Part shown: positions 54,301-64,000 of the stretch, one piece after another
Layout of the letters: each line of letters opens with the position of its first letter
How positions within the stretch are numbered: the stretch's first letter is position 1
Assembly: GCF_910592395.1 (NCBI RefSeq)
Contig: NC_088313.1
Span: forward strand, 1,180,501-1,244,500
Length of the DNA: 64,000 bases
Direction: 5' to 3'
Source of the DNA: Lineus longissimus
Taxonomy: Eukaryota; Nemertea; Pilidiophora; Heteronemertea; Lineidae
The notes under the pieces: generated by a model
What the model was told of the DNA's origin: nothing
Seen by the model: the letters and a program-made list of their open reading frames with translations, nothing else
The model's database searches: none
Position numbers and translations under genes: made by a program

Positions 54301-57225
54301 GTGTCAAACAACTTCTTACCTCGGTGAGAAACACCAGTGTTACAGGCCCTGTCAAACAACTGCTTACCTCGGTGAGAAACACCAGTGTTACAGGCTCTGT
54401 CAAACAACTGCTTACCTCAGTGAGAAACACCAGTGTTACAGGCCCCGTCAAACAACTGCTTACCTCAGTGAGAAACACCAGTGTTACAGGCCCCGTCAAA
54501 CAACTGCTTACCTCAGTGAGAAACACCAGTGTTACAGGCCCTGTCAAACAACTGCTTACCTCGGTGAGAAACACCAGTGTTACAGGCCCTGTCAAACAAC
54601 TGCTTACCTCGGTGAGAAACACCAGTGTTACAGGCCCTGCCAAACAACTTCTTACCTCGGTGAGAAACACCAGTGTTACAGGCCGTGTCAAACAACTTCT
54701 TACCTCGGTGAAAAACACCAGTGTTACAGGCCCTGTCAAACAACTGCTTACCTCGGTGAGAAACACCAGTGTTACAGGCCCTGTCAAACAACTGCTTACC
54801 TCGGTGAGAAACACCAGTGTTACAGGCCCTGTCAAACAACTGCTTACCTCAGTGAGAAAGACCAGTGTTACAGGCCCTGTCAAACAACTGCTTACCTCAG
54901 TGAGAAACACCAGTGTTACAGGCCCTGCCAAACAACTGCTTACCTCAGTGAGAAACACCAGTGTTACAGGCCCTGTCAAACAACTGCTTACCTCAGTGAG
55001 AAACACCAGTGTTACAGGCCCTGTCAAAAAACTGCTTACCTCAGTTCAAATTCTGCAAACAGCTGATCAAACATTGTCAACGCATCCTTAATCTGAAAGA
55101 ACATTACATTCTGAATTAACATACATGTACATGAATGTAACTGCCTCATCCAAGTTCTTCTAATCAGTAAACTATCATTCTATGGCAATAACTCTGAAAT
55201 TGTTGCACTGCACTCTTGCACAACTCATCTCTAATATCTCACAAGGAAAACTCATCTCTAATATCTCACAAGGATCTCTTTTCGTTATTCTTCAAAATGT
55301 GCTTTTTCTTGATTGCTTTCATTTGAAGTGAACCCCTTTTTCTCAAAACTGCCAAAAGTGCCTTTTTTCCAGGAACAATTGCTGTGCACTTTACAACGAA
55401 CCGTGCGCTTTGAATAGGACAAATGCACCATCTATTAATATAACTCTACAGCAAATTCTTTTCAACATGATACCTAGGAGGAGTGAAAAATACCTTTTCT
55501 GTGTATTGGCTGCTATTCCTGAGACACTGGTCACGGATCATACTGCGCAGATTGTCGAGTGTTCTCGTGAGAGCTCTCGCTAGGGGGCGCATGCTGGCGC
55601 TCTCAATCTCATGGTTCATGATGCTCGAACCAGCTGCCAGACACTGGAAGTGGATCAACGACTACACTGGTCACTTGATAACACAAATTACTCAAATTCA
55701 GAACATTTTCCAGTCACGCGCACCAAAACAATCAAATAAAATGGCCAGGTGCCATGTGCTCACCTGTGGTCAGTGCCAGGAATAAGGTTTCTGTTTGGGA
55801 AATATTTCAATCACCATGTTAAGCCTGATCTGATTAACCATGACACAAACTATATTAGCCACACAGTGAATGATTCTTGTGATACGACTCCGATAGGATT
55901 CTATGACCTTGACCTATTTACACCAGAAAGGTTAGTCACATTGACCTAAAACTTTGCCAATATGTAGACCAGGCCAATCAAATCACACACGCTGGCACCA
56001 GTGAGACCAAGGTTGACCTCTGTGACCATGGAAATTAGGTCAAGGTCAAAACGCTTCAAGCACAATGTTAGAGTTGTTCGATAAGACAATGCTAGAACTT
56101 CAGCAAGACCAACCAATTTTAAAATGAATGCATACCTCAGCACCAAACCAGAGCTGCCCAGAGAGATTCTCATGGACCACATCATCGGGAAACTTGACCC
56201 TGAAATCGCGGTTTGCTCGCTGGTTCGGGATGGCATCTTCCATGATCACTTGGATGTTATTGAGCACCTTATCCTGACAAGCTCTCAGCTGGTTCACCAG
56301 CGCTGTACATCGCTCAGGATCCTTACGACCATCGAAGCTGTCCAACTCCGTGGCAATCACATTCAAGTCTTCGTCAGCGTAGAAGAACTGCGCCAAAAGG
56401 GAAGGATCGTTTTTCTGCAAATTTAAGATTGAAAATGATATACCGGTAGTAAACAATTCATAGAAACTGAAAAGACAATCAACAGGAATGCAGGCAGTGC
56501 TCAAGACTGTGCTGCTTCCGAACCCATGCTGAAGGTAGCTCTTCGGACTCAAAATAAATCCAAGGCCACAGGGTCTTTGTTTGCTGTTAAGTGTAGCCTG
56601 CTGACCATAGGTACCACCATTTTGGCTAGACCTCAAAATCCTAAAAGCAATTATTAACTCCAGCCCTTGAAATGAGCATTCAGTTCACTACGTTTTGAAA
56701 AAGGAGTGTGGATACCGTGGATATTCTGCTAGTCATTTTATTTCGTCAGTCACCAGTCACCAGTCACCAGTCACTTTAAAATTATACACTGGCCTATTAT
56801 TGCGCATATGATGGCATATTCGAAGAATTTTAAAGCTTTCGATAAGCAAGGGAATAAACTTGGCATCTAACATATAGGCCTAGTTAAGCTGGCAATTAAT
56901 AAAATCCCACACTACAGATTTATTTCATTTCCGACAGACAATCAGTATCTATCTTCAAAAATACAACCTCGTAAGTAAGTAAAGTTCTTTTTCTCAATCT
57001 TACGATGAGACAATGCGTTATCGTTCTCGGATCAGATTCTTAACCTCTCTATTTTCAGGACTCTAACATGCAAAGTCATAAAGACGTTAAAGACTTTGAA
57101 GACCCAAGTTACCAAAGTTTGGTGACTTCGGTCTTTTTGGACGATCTTTCTGCATAACTTCTCCCAATTTAATGCATTACCTTGGGCTTATAAAGCCACT
57201 TTCTGATTGAATACATTCTGAACAT
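48357..57225 (-). CDS. ZFYVE28: Lateral signaling target protein 2 homologue (FYVE finger protein)
   Basis: LST2 is an endosomal FYVE protein that restrains EGF-receptor signalling (family knowledge). Twelve coding exons on the minus strand join in phase, giving 886 aa: 57225-57181, 56414-56136, 55643-55494, 55092-55040, 53948-53859, 53441-53352, 52678-52577, 52030-50729, 50368-50208, 49870-49715, 49310-49207 and 48485-48357. The start is RKWLYKPK within a 15-codon exon. The conserved N-terminal domain includes [34 protein letters not shown] and [19 protein letters not shown]. The large exon 8 is acidic and Ser-rich. Then come [19 protein letters not shown] and [15 protein letters not shown], and the FYVE finger at about 810-880 with [15 protein letters not shown] and PVRVCNRC. 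The exon 10 donor (GTAAAA at 49714) is weak and was chosen by phase. The spacer before the FYVE finger is shorter than in human, so a small exon may be missing. Intron 4 is mostly a 48-bp minisatellite. Confidence 0.95.
48898..49069. mobile_element. MITE, 172 bp, flanked by TAA, in ZFYVE28 intron 11
   Basis: The left end GGCCGAAGTTACATAGACCT and the inverted right end are identical for about 35 bp (through CATTCGTTCATTT) and similar beyond. TAA stands directly outside both ends (48895-48897, 49070-49072). The 3-bp TAA/TTA duplication is the habit of PIF/Harbinger-type transposons. There is no coding capacity. Confidence 0.85.
52958..53318 (-). mobile_element. tRNA-derived SINE fragment, interrupted by a MITE, in ZFYVE28 intron 6
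   Basis: On the minus strand, TAGTGGCTAGGTGAGACT (from 53318) resembles a polymerase III A box, and GGGTTCAAAACC (52958-52969) a B box. A complete TIR element separates them. Removing it leaves about 60 bp between the boxes' outer ends, a plausible tRNA-like spacing. The cloverleaf is imperfect, so this is a SINE relic or tRNA pseudogene. Confidence 0.5.
53004..53291. mobile_element. MITE, 288 bp, CCTTGGTTAGC ends, flanked by TA
   Basis: The left end CCTTGGTTAGC and the inverted right end CCTCGGTTAGC form an 11-bp inverted repeat with one mismatch. TA lies outside both ends (53002-53003 and 53292-53293), as in Tc1/mariner-type insertions. A left-end fragment of the same family lies at 10710 in the LCOR-type gene. 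Confidence 0.75.
54135..55044 (-). repeat. 48-bp minisatellite starting at the exon 4 splice donor of ZFYVE28, about 19 copies
   Basis: Read on the minus strand, the unit is CTGAGGTAAGCAGTTGTTTG, then ACAGGGCCTGTAACACTGG, then TGTTTCTCA. The first copy overlaps the real exon end: exon 4 ends in CTGAG and continues GTAAGCAG. Nearly every later unit repeats CTGAG or CCGAG followed by GTAAG or GTGAG. The 48-bp period keeps 323-codon frames open on both strands; these are not genes. Confidence 0.95.
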
Positions 57226-57395
57226 TCTAATTCATTTAAAGTTGTCTATAAGCAACGCGTCAGATTGTCAATATTATGGCATTTTAAAGAAATATCAAAG
57301 AAGAAATCGTCCGAAAACACTCTCAAAACATTCTTGCAAATTGTCTGTCTTCCTCCATGTCATCGAACATGTCGAATGATTTCGCTACGGTATCC

Positions 57396-57445
57396 AGTCG
57401 TTTCGCTCCCTGACCTTTTCGCCCCCAGACGTTTCGCTCCAAATT
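57396..57445 (-). repeat. Dispersed repeat (GGGGGCGAAAAGG family), inverted relative to 63304-63354
   Basis: GTCGTTTCGCTCC, then TGACCTTTTCGCCCCCAG, then GTTTCGCTCCAAATT matches the reverse complement of 63304-63354 almost base for base. A third partial copy is at 63173-63200. The family is unknown to me. Confidence 0.8.
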
Positions 57446-57948
57446 CTTGGGAGTATCCAAACTCGCCCCAGTGCCGCTGGTGTCAAGAGAGAGTATCGGG
57501 CATGATCGTGTATCATCGGCATCAGACGCATCAACTCATCACCTTGAGAAAGCCAACAATCCGGACCTGATCACTGGCTAGTGAGGCCTAACCCGACTGG
57601 TCCAAGTAACCTCGACCCGTTATATCCGCCGCGCAGCGGATGGTCGAGGCACATGGCTTGGATAGCTCCTGGGAGAGTTTACAGTAGTAGGACTTACACG
57701 TAGGATAGGTCCCAATGGTCAGCTGGTGCTGCAACATCAAATGTCAGACAGCTCCGGGGTGATTTTACAGTGGGGGGGGGGGGGGCTAGCCTATACTAAT
57801 GACATATCCGGCAAGTGCTGCCATCTGAAGGTTAGGACAGCTCCTGGGCGGGTGAGTTTACAGTAGGGGACTAAGAATATGACAGATCCAGCAGGTGCTG
57901 GCATTTGAAGTTCGGAAAGCTCCTGAGTGAGTTTACAGTAAGGGCCTG

Positions 57949-58194
57949 TAATTCATTTTAAGCTAAGAGTGTTTGACTGTGGATCGACTGGTCCCGGTGT
58001 AACATCTGTGGTTGTTTCCCATGTGTCAGTGTTTCCAAACAATAGGCAGCTAGAGAGACCATGACTTTTCAATAGGGGGGATACACAGAAAAACTCGTCA
58101 ATCTATTTTTGAGCGTTCTCAAACAATGAGGGGAAACACTCAAAAACAGAAACACTCAAAAACATTACACCGGGTTCGACTCCCGGTGAATCTG
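57949..58194 (+). tRNA. tRNA-like sequence (GTG anticodon position), split by a MITE; pseudogene or SINE head
   Basis: The 3' half forms a perfect T arm: CCGGG (58170-58174), loop TTCGACT, CCCGG (58182-58186), then TGAATCT, which pairs largely with TAATTCA at 57949-57955. The anticodon arm has loop CTGTGGA (57977-57983), placing GTG (His) at the anticodon, with a four-pair stem. The D arm is shortened. A 172-bp element splits the T arm. Removing it together with one CCGG restores a continuous variable loop and T stem. It cannot be a working gene as it stands. Confidence 0.6.
57998..58169. mobile_element. MITE, 172 bp, flanked by CCGG (copy 2)
   Basis: It is nearly identical to 26059-26231, with ends TGTAACATC and CATTACA. 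CCGG lies directly outside both ends (57994-57997 and 58170-58173). It sits in the T arm of a tRNA-like sequence. Confidence 0.87.
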
Positions 58195-60055
58195 CCGTAG
58201 TTTTCTCTTTTTTTCTCTTCCTTTTCTTGTTATCTAATCATTCATGTACAGATGTCGAAATTTTCATTTTCATTATTATCATTATCATACCCCACACCCA
58301 AACTTTTCGAACTGCATACTGATTTCGGGCGTTCGAGTACTACCGAGGATGGTTCGAATCGGCAGCTGGTATTTTCGAGGATACATTGGGGCAAAAAAGT
58401 ATCAGTGTCGGGCCATGTCTTTTTCCATTCTAGGGGTTCGAATCATGTTAACTGACTTTCTGCAATCGATCAGGTGAGGTACTGCCCAGTGAAGTTGGGA
58501 ATACCGAGCCTATAGGTAACCAAGGTTTCAAACACAGGACACTCCGATAGGACCAATTCAAGAATCTGAGTAAGCTCACGACACCGCTACAGCAAGTGTC
58601 CTGTGAATTGGGGGGGGGGGGGGGGAGGAGGGGTCAATACTTTCAGTCACAGCCAAGAAGCAGGAAAGTACATCATTATAACACAAATGGACTTCAATCA
58701 AACCATACAAGAAAGCCGGGCTATGTATCCCAAACAAGCCTCTGCCATTCAGTACTGGGTACAGTCCGGGGGACTTGGAGAATGTACCCTGTCGGCAGAG
58801 TCAACATGAATTCATCAAACATGTAAGCCTCGGTCAGTTGAGATTAGCTTTCCAATCCAAACCCGTGAAAGAATTTAAACAATACAACATTCAAAATAAC
58901 ATATCAAGAATTGATTAAGCCTTTATTATTTGTTGATCTAATTTAATAACTCGGAATGATAATCAACATATTTACAATTTGGCAATGAGTGAGCCTGCGT
59001 AGACAACTTTTGTTGCATGCATAACACATGCTGGCCGTGGTAGTGAAACATTCTTACTAGTTTGTTTATCAGCTGATTGAAGGAAATACTTCCACTTTGA
59101 TTTGAGCAAGGCTGGTCACAGATCACAACACATGAGCGAGACTACTTTTGCTGATCAAAGGAAAACAATGATTCATTGACTAAAACAAATAAGATTGGAC
59201 TCTATCGTGCCATCATGGAGGAGACCATGTGAGCCAATCAAGAGCATTCTTGAATTCTTACGTTAAACGATCGTTGGTCAATATGTGGGACGCTGATGGC
59301 CACTTTCATTGTAAATTAATGAATGGCATGGACAACCAATAGTCTACACCATTCATAAGCTGCATAACCCGCCCCTCAGGCTTATGACATTAACATAAGC
59401 CTACAAACATGGCTATTACCCACTTAGTGACCGATGACTCGCAGTATTTACTATAATTATAGGTAGTCTAGAACACAGGGGTTCATAGTACGGGTAGGCA
59501 ATTTGAGGAGAAAAGGAAAAATAATACAATGAAACTAATGAAAAGTAAATTTAAAACTTGAATGAAGAAAAAAACTCAAGTGTCTTTTCCTGCACTGACA
59601 TATCAGACACTTCCATGCAAAGCACATACTGTCTCCATACCTCAAGCTGAAAATGGGTCTGACCATAGAACTGATGGTCTGAAGATTTGTTCCTCTCCAT
59701 CTGAGATAACAATGTAGTCACATTTCATAATTCATGGCCACCTGTGAAGCCACAATTTTGGAATGACAATGTACATTCTTATGTCCACATGTGAATCAAG
59801 AGTAAACCTTTGACAGGGCCACGAGTTCACTGACTCCCATTCAGTTTGGAGAAGATTTGAACAAACAATTGAGATTCAATGTGACTAGTTTTCCTTCAGT
59901 TCTGCATCACTGACAGCAGTGAGAGACAAGATCAACACTTGCCAACTTGCTATGCACGGATAGTGAAACCGGGAATAGCAGGGATACACACACTGTCTAC
60001 CAAACGAATCACGACGTGATTATGAACTTTGATTAGCTTCCATTTACTGTCTTTA

Positions 60056-62785
60056 TTAAAATCCAAGAAATACCGGATGAGTTTGAGAAAGGGTTAATTT
60101 CTTGCGACACGTTGGACACCTGTGTTGAGATCGGATAGCAACCTTGATACATTCATTGCAGAAAATGTGTCCACAGACTGTTGAATAGACCTTCCGATGA
60201 CTCGCTCGGATCTGGAAACAAGAACAAAACACTAAAGGTTTCGAAAAAAAGCATTGTTTATCTTCCTCTGTGATAGCTCGTTGATGGGACTGTGTACCAC
60301 AGTATCAAATAGGTCCAGTGCCTGATCTTATTGTGAGCAGGTCACATACCTCCTGCTGCATGTTTAGCTTTGACTCCAATAGACACTCAATTACCGATTC
60401 AGAGTCGAAGTTCTTATCCAGAGATACAAATCAGAATGCTTGGAAATAGTGATATTGCATGTTCCACCAAGTGTTAAAATTCACTCCTCAAGAGTATCAT
60501 GTGATTGGTCAGCCAAGTTGGGTCACAGCCAAGTGACGCCTTCTTCAGCCAAGGAGAGGAATTTCTCACATTAATGGGGTCCATTGCTAGGCACCGGGTA
60601 CAAGAGATGTGGCTTCCCCAAAAGATACCAGCAACTTACCGCTTGATAGTTGTCAAAGCAAATGGGGCAGATTGCCATTTGATCAAATGGTGACTCTTCA
60701 GGTCGACTTCTTGTGGATCTTGATGCCGCGTCTCCTACTTTTGGTTTCCTGAAAATGATGTTCAATGTTATCAGCTGTAAAAATGTGCCAAGACAAACCT
60801 TTCCAACTCTAGTTCCCTTGTTATATTTACTCCACATGCACAGCAAACCTTTGGATTTCTTTAATTTTTTTTAATCAGATGAGATCCACTAGTGGATTCT
60901 TGGCAGAGCTTTGTTGAAGTTTTTTCATCCGATTGTCAACATTCATTGAAATTCATGAAAAACAATATGAGACCATGTCCTTACTCACTCAGCAGGGGTA
61001 ACAAGTGAAAGATCAGGGGAGCCAGCACGTGAATCACTTCTGTTGTAGCTGTGGTTTAAGTCGGGGAGCTCGTCACTGTCAGAGTCTGAGCTGATGATGC
61101 GAGCAACGTTTCGGCGATTTCTTGGCGATCTGCGTGATGGAGTCGGTTGTCCTATAACCTACAATGTAAAGATGTCCTTGAAACTGTTTTCCATGTTTAG
61201 AACAATGAATATGACATCGTTCCACCAGCCATCCGATACCAGACTGATGCTGGTGATACCAGACTGATGCTGGTGACACCGGACTGATGCTGGTGACACC
61301 GGACTGATGCTGGTGACACCAGACTGATGCTGGTGACACCAGACTGATGCTGGTGACACCAGACTGATGCTGGTGACACCAGACTGATGCTGGTGATACC
61401 AGACTGATGCTGGTCATACCAGACTGATGCTGGTCATACCAGACTGATGCTGGTCATACCAGACTGATGCTGGTCATACCAGACTGATGCTGGTGACACC
61501 GGACTGATGCTGGTGATACCAGACTGATGCTGGTGATACCAGACTGATGCTGGTCATACCAGACTTATGCTGGTGATACTAGACTGATGCTGGTGACACC
61601 ACACTGATGCTGGTGATACCAGACTGATGCTGGTGATACCAGACTGATGCTGGTGATACCAGACTGATGCTGGTGATACCAGACTGATGCTGGTGATACC
61701 AGACTGATGCTGGTGATACCAGACTGATGCTGGTGACACAAGACTGATGCTGGTGACACCAGACTCGTGCTGGTGACACCAGACTGATGCTGGTGACACC
61801 AGACTCGTGCTGGTGACACCAGACTCATGCTGGTGATACCAGACTCAAGCTGGTGACACCACACTGATGCTAGTGATACCGAGTGATGCTGGCACTGATC
61901 ATTCATTAGAGTTTTGCCAGAGGCCAAAGCCAAAAGCTTCGTGGTCAGGGTGGTGTCCTTCAGCCAGTATTACTCTCCTTTCTTAGCAATCTGCCTATTA
62001 ACTCAGCAGTAGTTGTCAATGACAATCTGCTTTGGCAACGAACTGAATTCCAATAACTTTACTTACTACTGGCAAATGTGAGTTTGGACTTGTTAAGTCG
62101 ATCACCCCATTGTTTCTGTAGGTTTTCCTTTGAGGAGTGTCATCAGATGTCAAGTCGATGGTCGTGCGATCTGAACGAAAATCAGTTTTTCATATTAATT
62201 TTTCGTCTTTTCTGCAATCAGGGTTTTCATGACCATTCAAATCCTCAAAACATTATTTGAGGGAGGCACTGATTGTGAAAAGTGCAAGGTAGAAGGTGGG
62301 GAAGAGATGCTTACTTGAGAAGCAATCTTCAAGGGATCACTCCCCGTTCGGAAGAGACATGGCCCACTAACAGGAGTCTGTGAATCGGAGTGATGCCTTA
62401 CGGCATAGTCTGAATGGCTGCTTCAAGGCAAAGGATAGTTGGCGCCTGTTCACCTCCAACAAATCTACTGGCTCCACCTGGCGCTATCAGGCAAAAGTAC
62501 TCTTAGGTTGACTGTTACAAGTATCCAACTATAACCGGATATCATTCATAGATCATGTAGGCTACATCAGAGAAACATATTTTTTCCAATAAATTTTCAT
62601 TGACCTGTATTTTGACTATAAACATATAATTTATTCATACCATCGTCATCATCATCAATGATGATAATACTGCCACTATCGCCATGAGGAGCAGCAGGAG
62701 CAGGAGGGTGGCTAGGCCTAGGCCTACGTCTCGTAGCTGGGCGTCTCACATTGCCGAGTGGAGTACGGCCGCCTCGACGATACAT
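60056..62785 (-). CDS. RNF4: RNF4-type SUMO-targeted E3 ubiquitin ligase
   Basis: RNF4 is a nuclear RING ligase that binds poly-SUMO chains through SUMO-interacting motifs and ubiquitylates the modified proteins (family knowledge). Five coding exons join in phase: 62785-62641, 62170-62067, 61158-60989, 60748-60640 and 60211-60056, giving 227 aa (human RNF4 is 190). The N-terminus is Arg-rich. Three SIM-like patches follow: IIIIDDDDD (40-48), TIDLTSDD (52-59) and VIDLTS (71-76), with a fourth weaker one at RIISSDSDSDE (103-113). The C-terminal RING is C3HC4: C167, C170, C189, H191, C194, C197, C208 and C211, within CPICFDNY, VCGHIFCNEC and CPTCRKK. A 3' splice site directly precedes the ATG, so a 5' UTR exon lies further right. 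Intron 2 contains a 20-bp minisatellite. RNF4 and ZFYVE28 are near neighbours in human too. Confidence 0.92.
61236..61880. repeat. 20-bp minisatellite in intron 2 of the RNF4-type gene, about 32 copies
   Basis: The unit ACCAGACTGATGCTGGTGAT repeats with variants GACACC, CATACC and, at the right edge, GACTCGTG. Each unit is itself a small inverted repeat (ACCAG, CTGGT). It lacks stops in several frames, which gives spurious open frames on the minus strand. Confidence 0.95.
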
Positions 62786-64000
62786 CTGAAATTGGAAATA
62801 GCACAATATCAACTATGCACATGCACATGAGATATTAGACATGTTCTCTCCGAAGCCGAAATCTACCAAAGTTGTCGAGGACTGAGTTTCGTCCGAAAAT
62901 AGATGACCGATTTACACACACGTGCACATGTACACGCCGACGGGTCATTGTCGGACGTCAGTTCGTCGCCAAGAAAATCAAAGGATTTGCAGAATTCATT
63001 GGACTCATCAACACACCATTAGTTTTCAGTGAAGTTGAAACGTATTCCTAGATAAATTCTTTTGGTATGTCGAGATTGCAATTGACTTACGTTAATTAAA
63101 GTAGGACAACGTTGTGAGAAGTTTTTATGCGCGACACCTCGCGATCAATGAGTACACCAATATTTAGGTGAGTGCGAAACGACTGGGGGCGAAAAGGTCA
63201 ATGTTTTAGGTAAAACGTCAAGGCTTTCGTTCTGAAATGGAGATTTTGTTTACACTTTATATACATACGTAACCATTACACTCACTACGTTGTGTAAGTT
63301 ACTAAATTTGGAGCGAAACTCCTGGGGGCGAAAAGGTCATGGAGCGAAACGACCGGCTACCCATGCTACCCCGGTGTAAACAAACATTTCAACCACCAAG
63401 CATGACAAGTCTCAACATGACTTGTAAACACTCATTTTACACATGCTCTGGCACATATACCCAGTTAACATGCCGAGTGGATAGGAATTTTGTTCATGGA
63501 CAAGGAAATGCTGTAAGATTTTGAAATTTGGTCACTTTAAGACACCTTTTTAAAACAGATTTGATCACAGAAAACTAGTATTCACTTTGCCCTGTGCCCA
63601 TGCACCATGCCTACCATCCTACATTGTAATACCTGTGACTGTAAGTGTTATGGTAATCGATGGTCATTTGTAATGCAGTGTACCAGTGTGGTAAGTTACA
63701 GTAAGTGTGCTGCTGGGCTTGGCGTTCCAGTGCTGCGGAGATGTAAAGAAGTTGATGAACCTCTCGGGATGGTTTGATCATGGAGGTATTAGTAAGAATA
63801 CCTCCATGGTTTGATAGAGAGCAACCTCCATGGTTTGATAGAGAGCGAAAGACTTCTCCAGCAACACCGTCTGGCATAACTGGTGAGATCTACAACAACC
63901 AGCAAGGCCAGCTCTGTTGGCATGAAGATGCCGCATCAACATCAATACATTATAATTCTAATTTGACCAAATTTCTAAAACAATGAAGTTGACTTTCAGG
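62786..64000. other. Right flank, no assignable gene
   Basis: It should include the RNF4-type 5' UTR exon and promoter. Two dispersed-repeat copies are present (63173-63200, 63304-63354). Near 63780-63850 the phrase CCTCCATGGTTTGATAGAGA is duplicated, next to a hairpin (GGAGGTATT, AATACCTCC). A minus-strand open stretch at 63877-63633 ends in a CAG/GTATTA donor but matches no family I know. Confidence 0.4.
63304..63354 (+). repeat. Dispersed repeat (GGGGGCGAAAAGG family), right copy
   Basis: AAATTTGGAGCGAAACTCC, then TGGGGGCGAAAAGGTCATGG, then AGCGAAACGAC is the reverse complement of 57396-57445 with few differences. Confidence 0.8.

Larger units (their letters stand above)
57226..60055. other. 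Spacer between ZFYVE28 and the RNF4-type gene
   Basis: It should contain the ZFYVE28 promoter and the RNF4-type 3' UTR. An AATAAA on the minus strand overlaps the RNF4-type stop codon (60057-60052), and another lies near 58922-58927. The other contents are a dispersed GGGGGCGAAAAGG repeat at 57396-57445, degenerate words around TTTACAGTA at 57670-57940, the tRNA-like sequence at 57949-58194, and G runs near 57771 and 58610. No gene recognised. Confidence 0.5.

Noticed and set aside
54056-55091. Two 323-codon frames on opposite strands
   Set aside because: Both are products of the 48-bp intronic minisatellite of ZFYVE28, and the real exon 4 lies at the edge in a different frame.
61079-61933. 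Frames of HQHQSGVTSISLVSPAS-type repeats on the minus strand
   Set aside because: A 20-bp intronic minisatellite without stops; the real exon 3 of the RNF4-type gene (61158-60989) is in another frame over most of this span.
63633-63877. Minus-strand stretch with REVHQLLYISAALERQAQQ ending at a CAG/GTATTA donor, as a possible exon
   Set aside because: I recognise no family, no clear acceptor precedes it, and part of it is a duplicated local phrase. Kept only as a note.

Overview
This window is eukaryotic nuclear DNA: genes are split by GT-AG introns, the spacing is loose, and minisatellites and small terminal-inverted-repeat elements are abundant. The five genes I can assemble all have clear bilaterian orthologues. 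The compact introns and the single pre-duplication LCOR/E93-type gene suggest a non-vertebrate bilaterian, probably marine (amphioxus, ambulacrarian or spiralian). I cannot fix the phylum by eye.

Layout. 1-3.3 kb: three short minisatellites and no confident gene. 3.34-4.57 kb (-): MORN4, complete, 146 aa. 5.16-12.85 kb (+): an LCOR/Mblk-1/E93-type corepressor with two Pipsqueak-type helix-turn-helix domains and a PLDLS CtBP-binding motif. It is head-to-head with MORN4, with 594 bp between start codons. 12.9-28.0 kb: long gene-free stretch with MITEs and an 85-bp minisatellite. 28.0-33.85 kb (-): Hhex homeobox gene in three coding exons. 36.50-38.75 kb: a 2.2-kb near-perfect palindrome, which is a foldback transposon with an 8-bp target duplication. 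38.7-48.3 kb: gene-poor, with three large minisatellite arrays. 48.36-57.23 kb (-): LST2/ZFYVE28, 12 coding exons, 886 aa, FYVE finger at the C-terminus. 60.06-62.79 kb (-): an RNF4-type SUMO-targeted ubiquitin ligase, five coding exons, 227 aa. 62.8-64 kb: nothing assignable.

The coding exons of all five genes join in phase at every splice junction, and the total lengths match the families (MORN4 146 aa, ZFYVE28 about 887 aa). The products do not form one pathway: a MORN-repeat adaptor, two transcription regulators, an endosomal FYVE regulator of receptor signalling and a nuclear ubiquitin ligase. They are linked by genomic history. The human orthologues of MORN4, LCOR and HHEX lie on 10q23-q24, and ZFYVE28 and RNF4 are near neighbours on 4p16.3, the two arms that also carry the LCOR/LCORL paralogue pair. 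The window therefore looks like a piece of the unduplicated ancestral linkage group.

Tandem arrays make up roughly an eighth of the window and produce most of the long open frames that are not genes.
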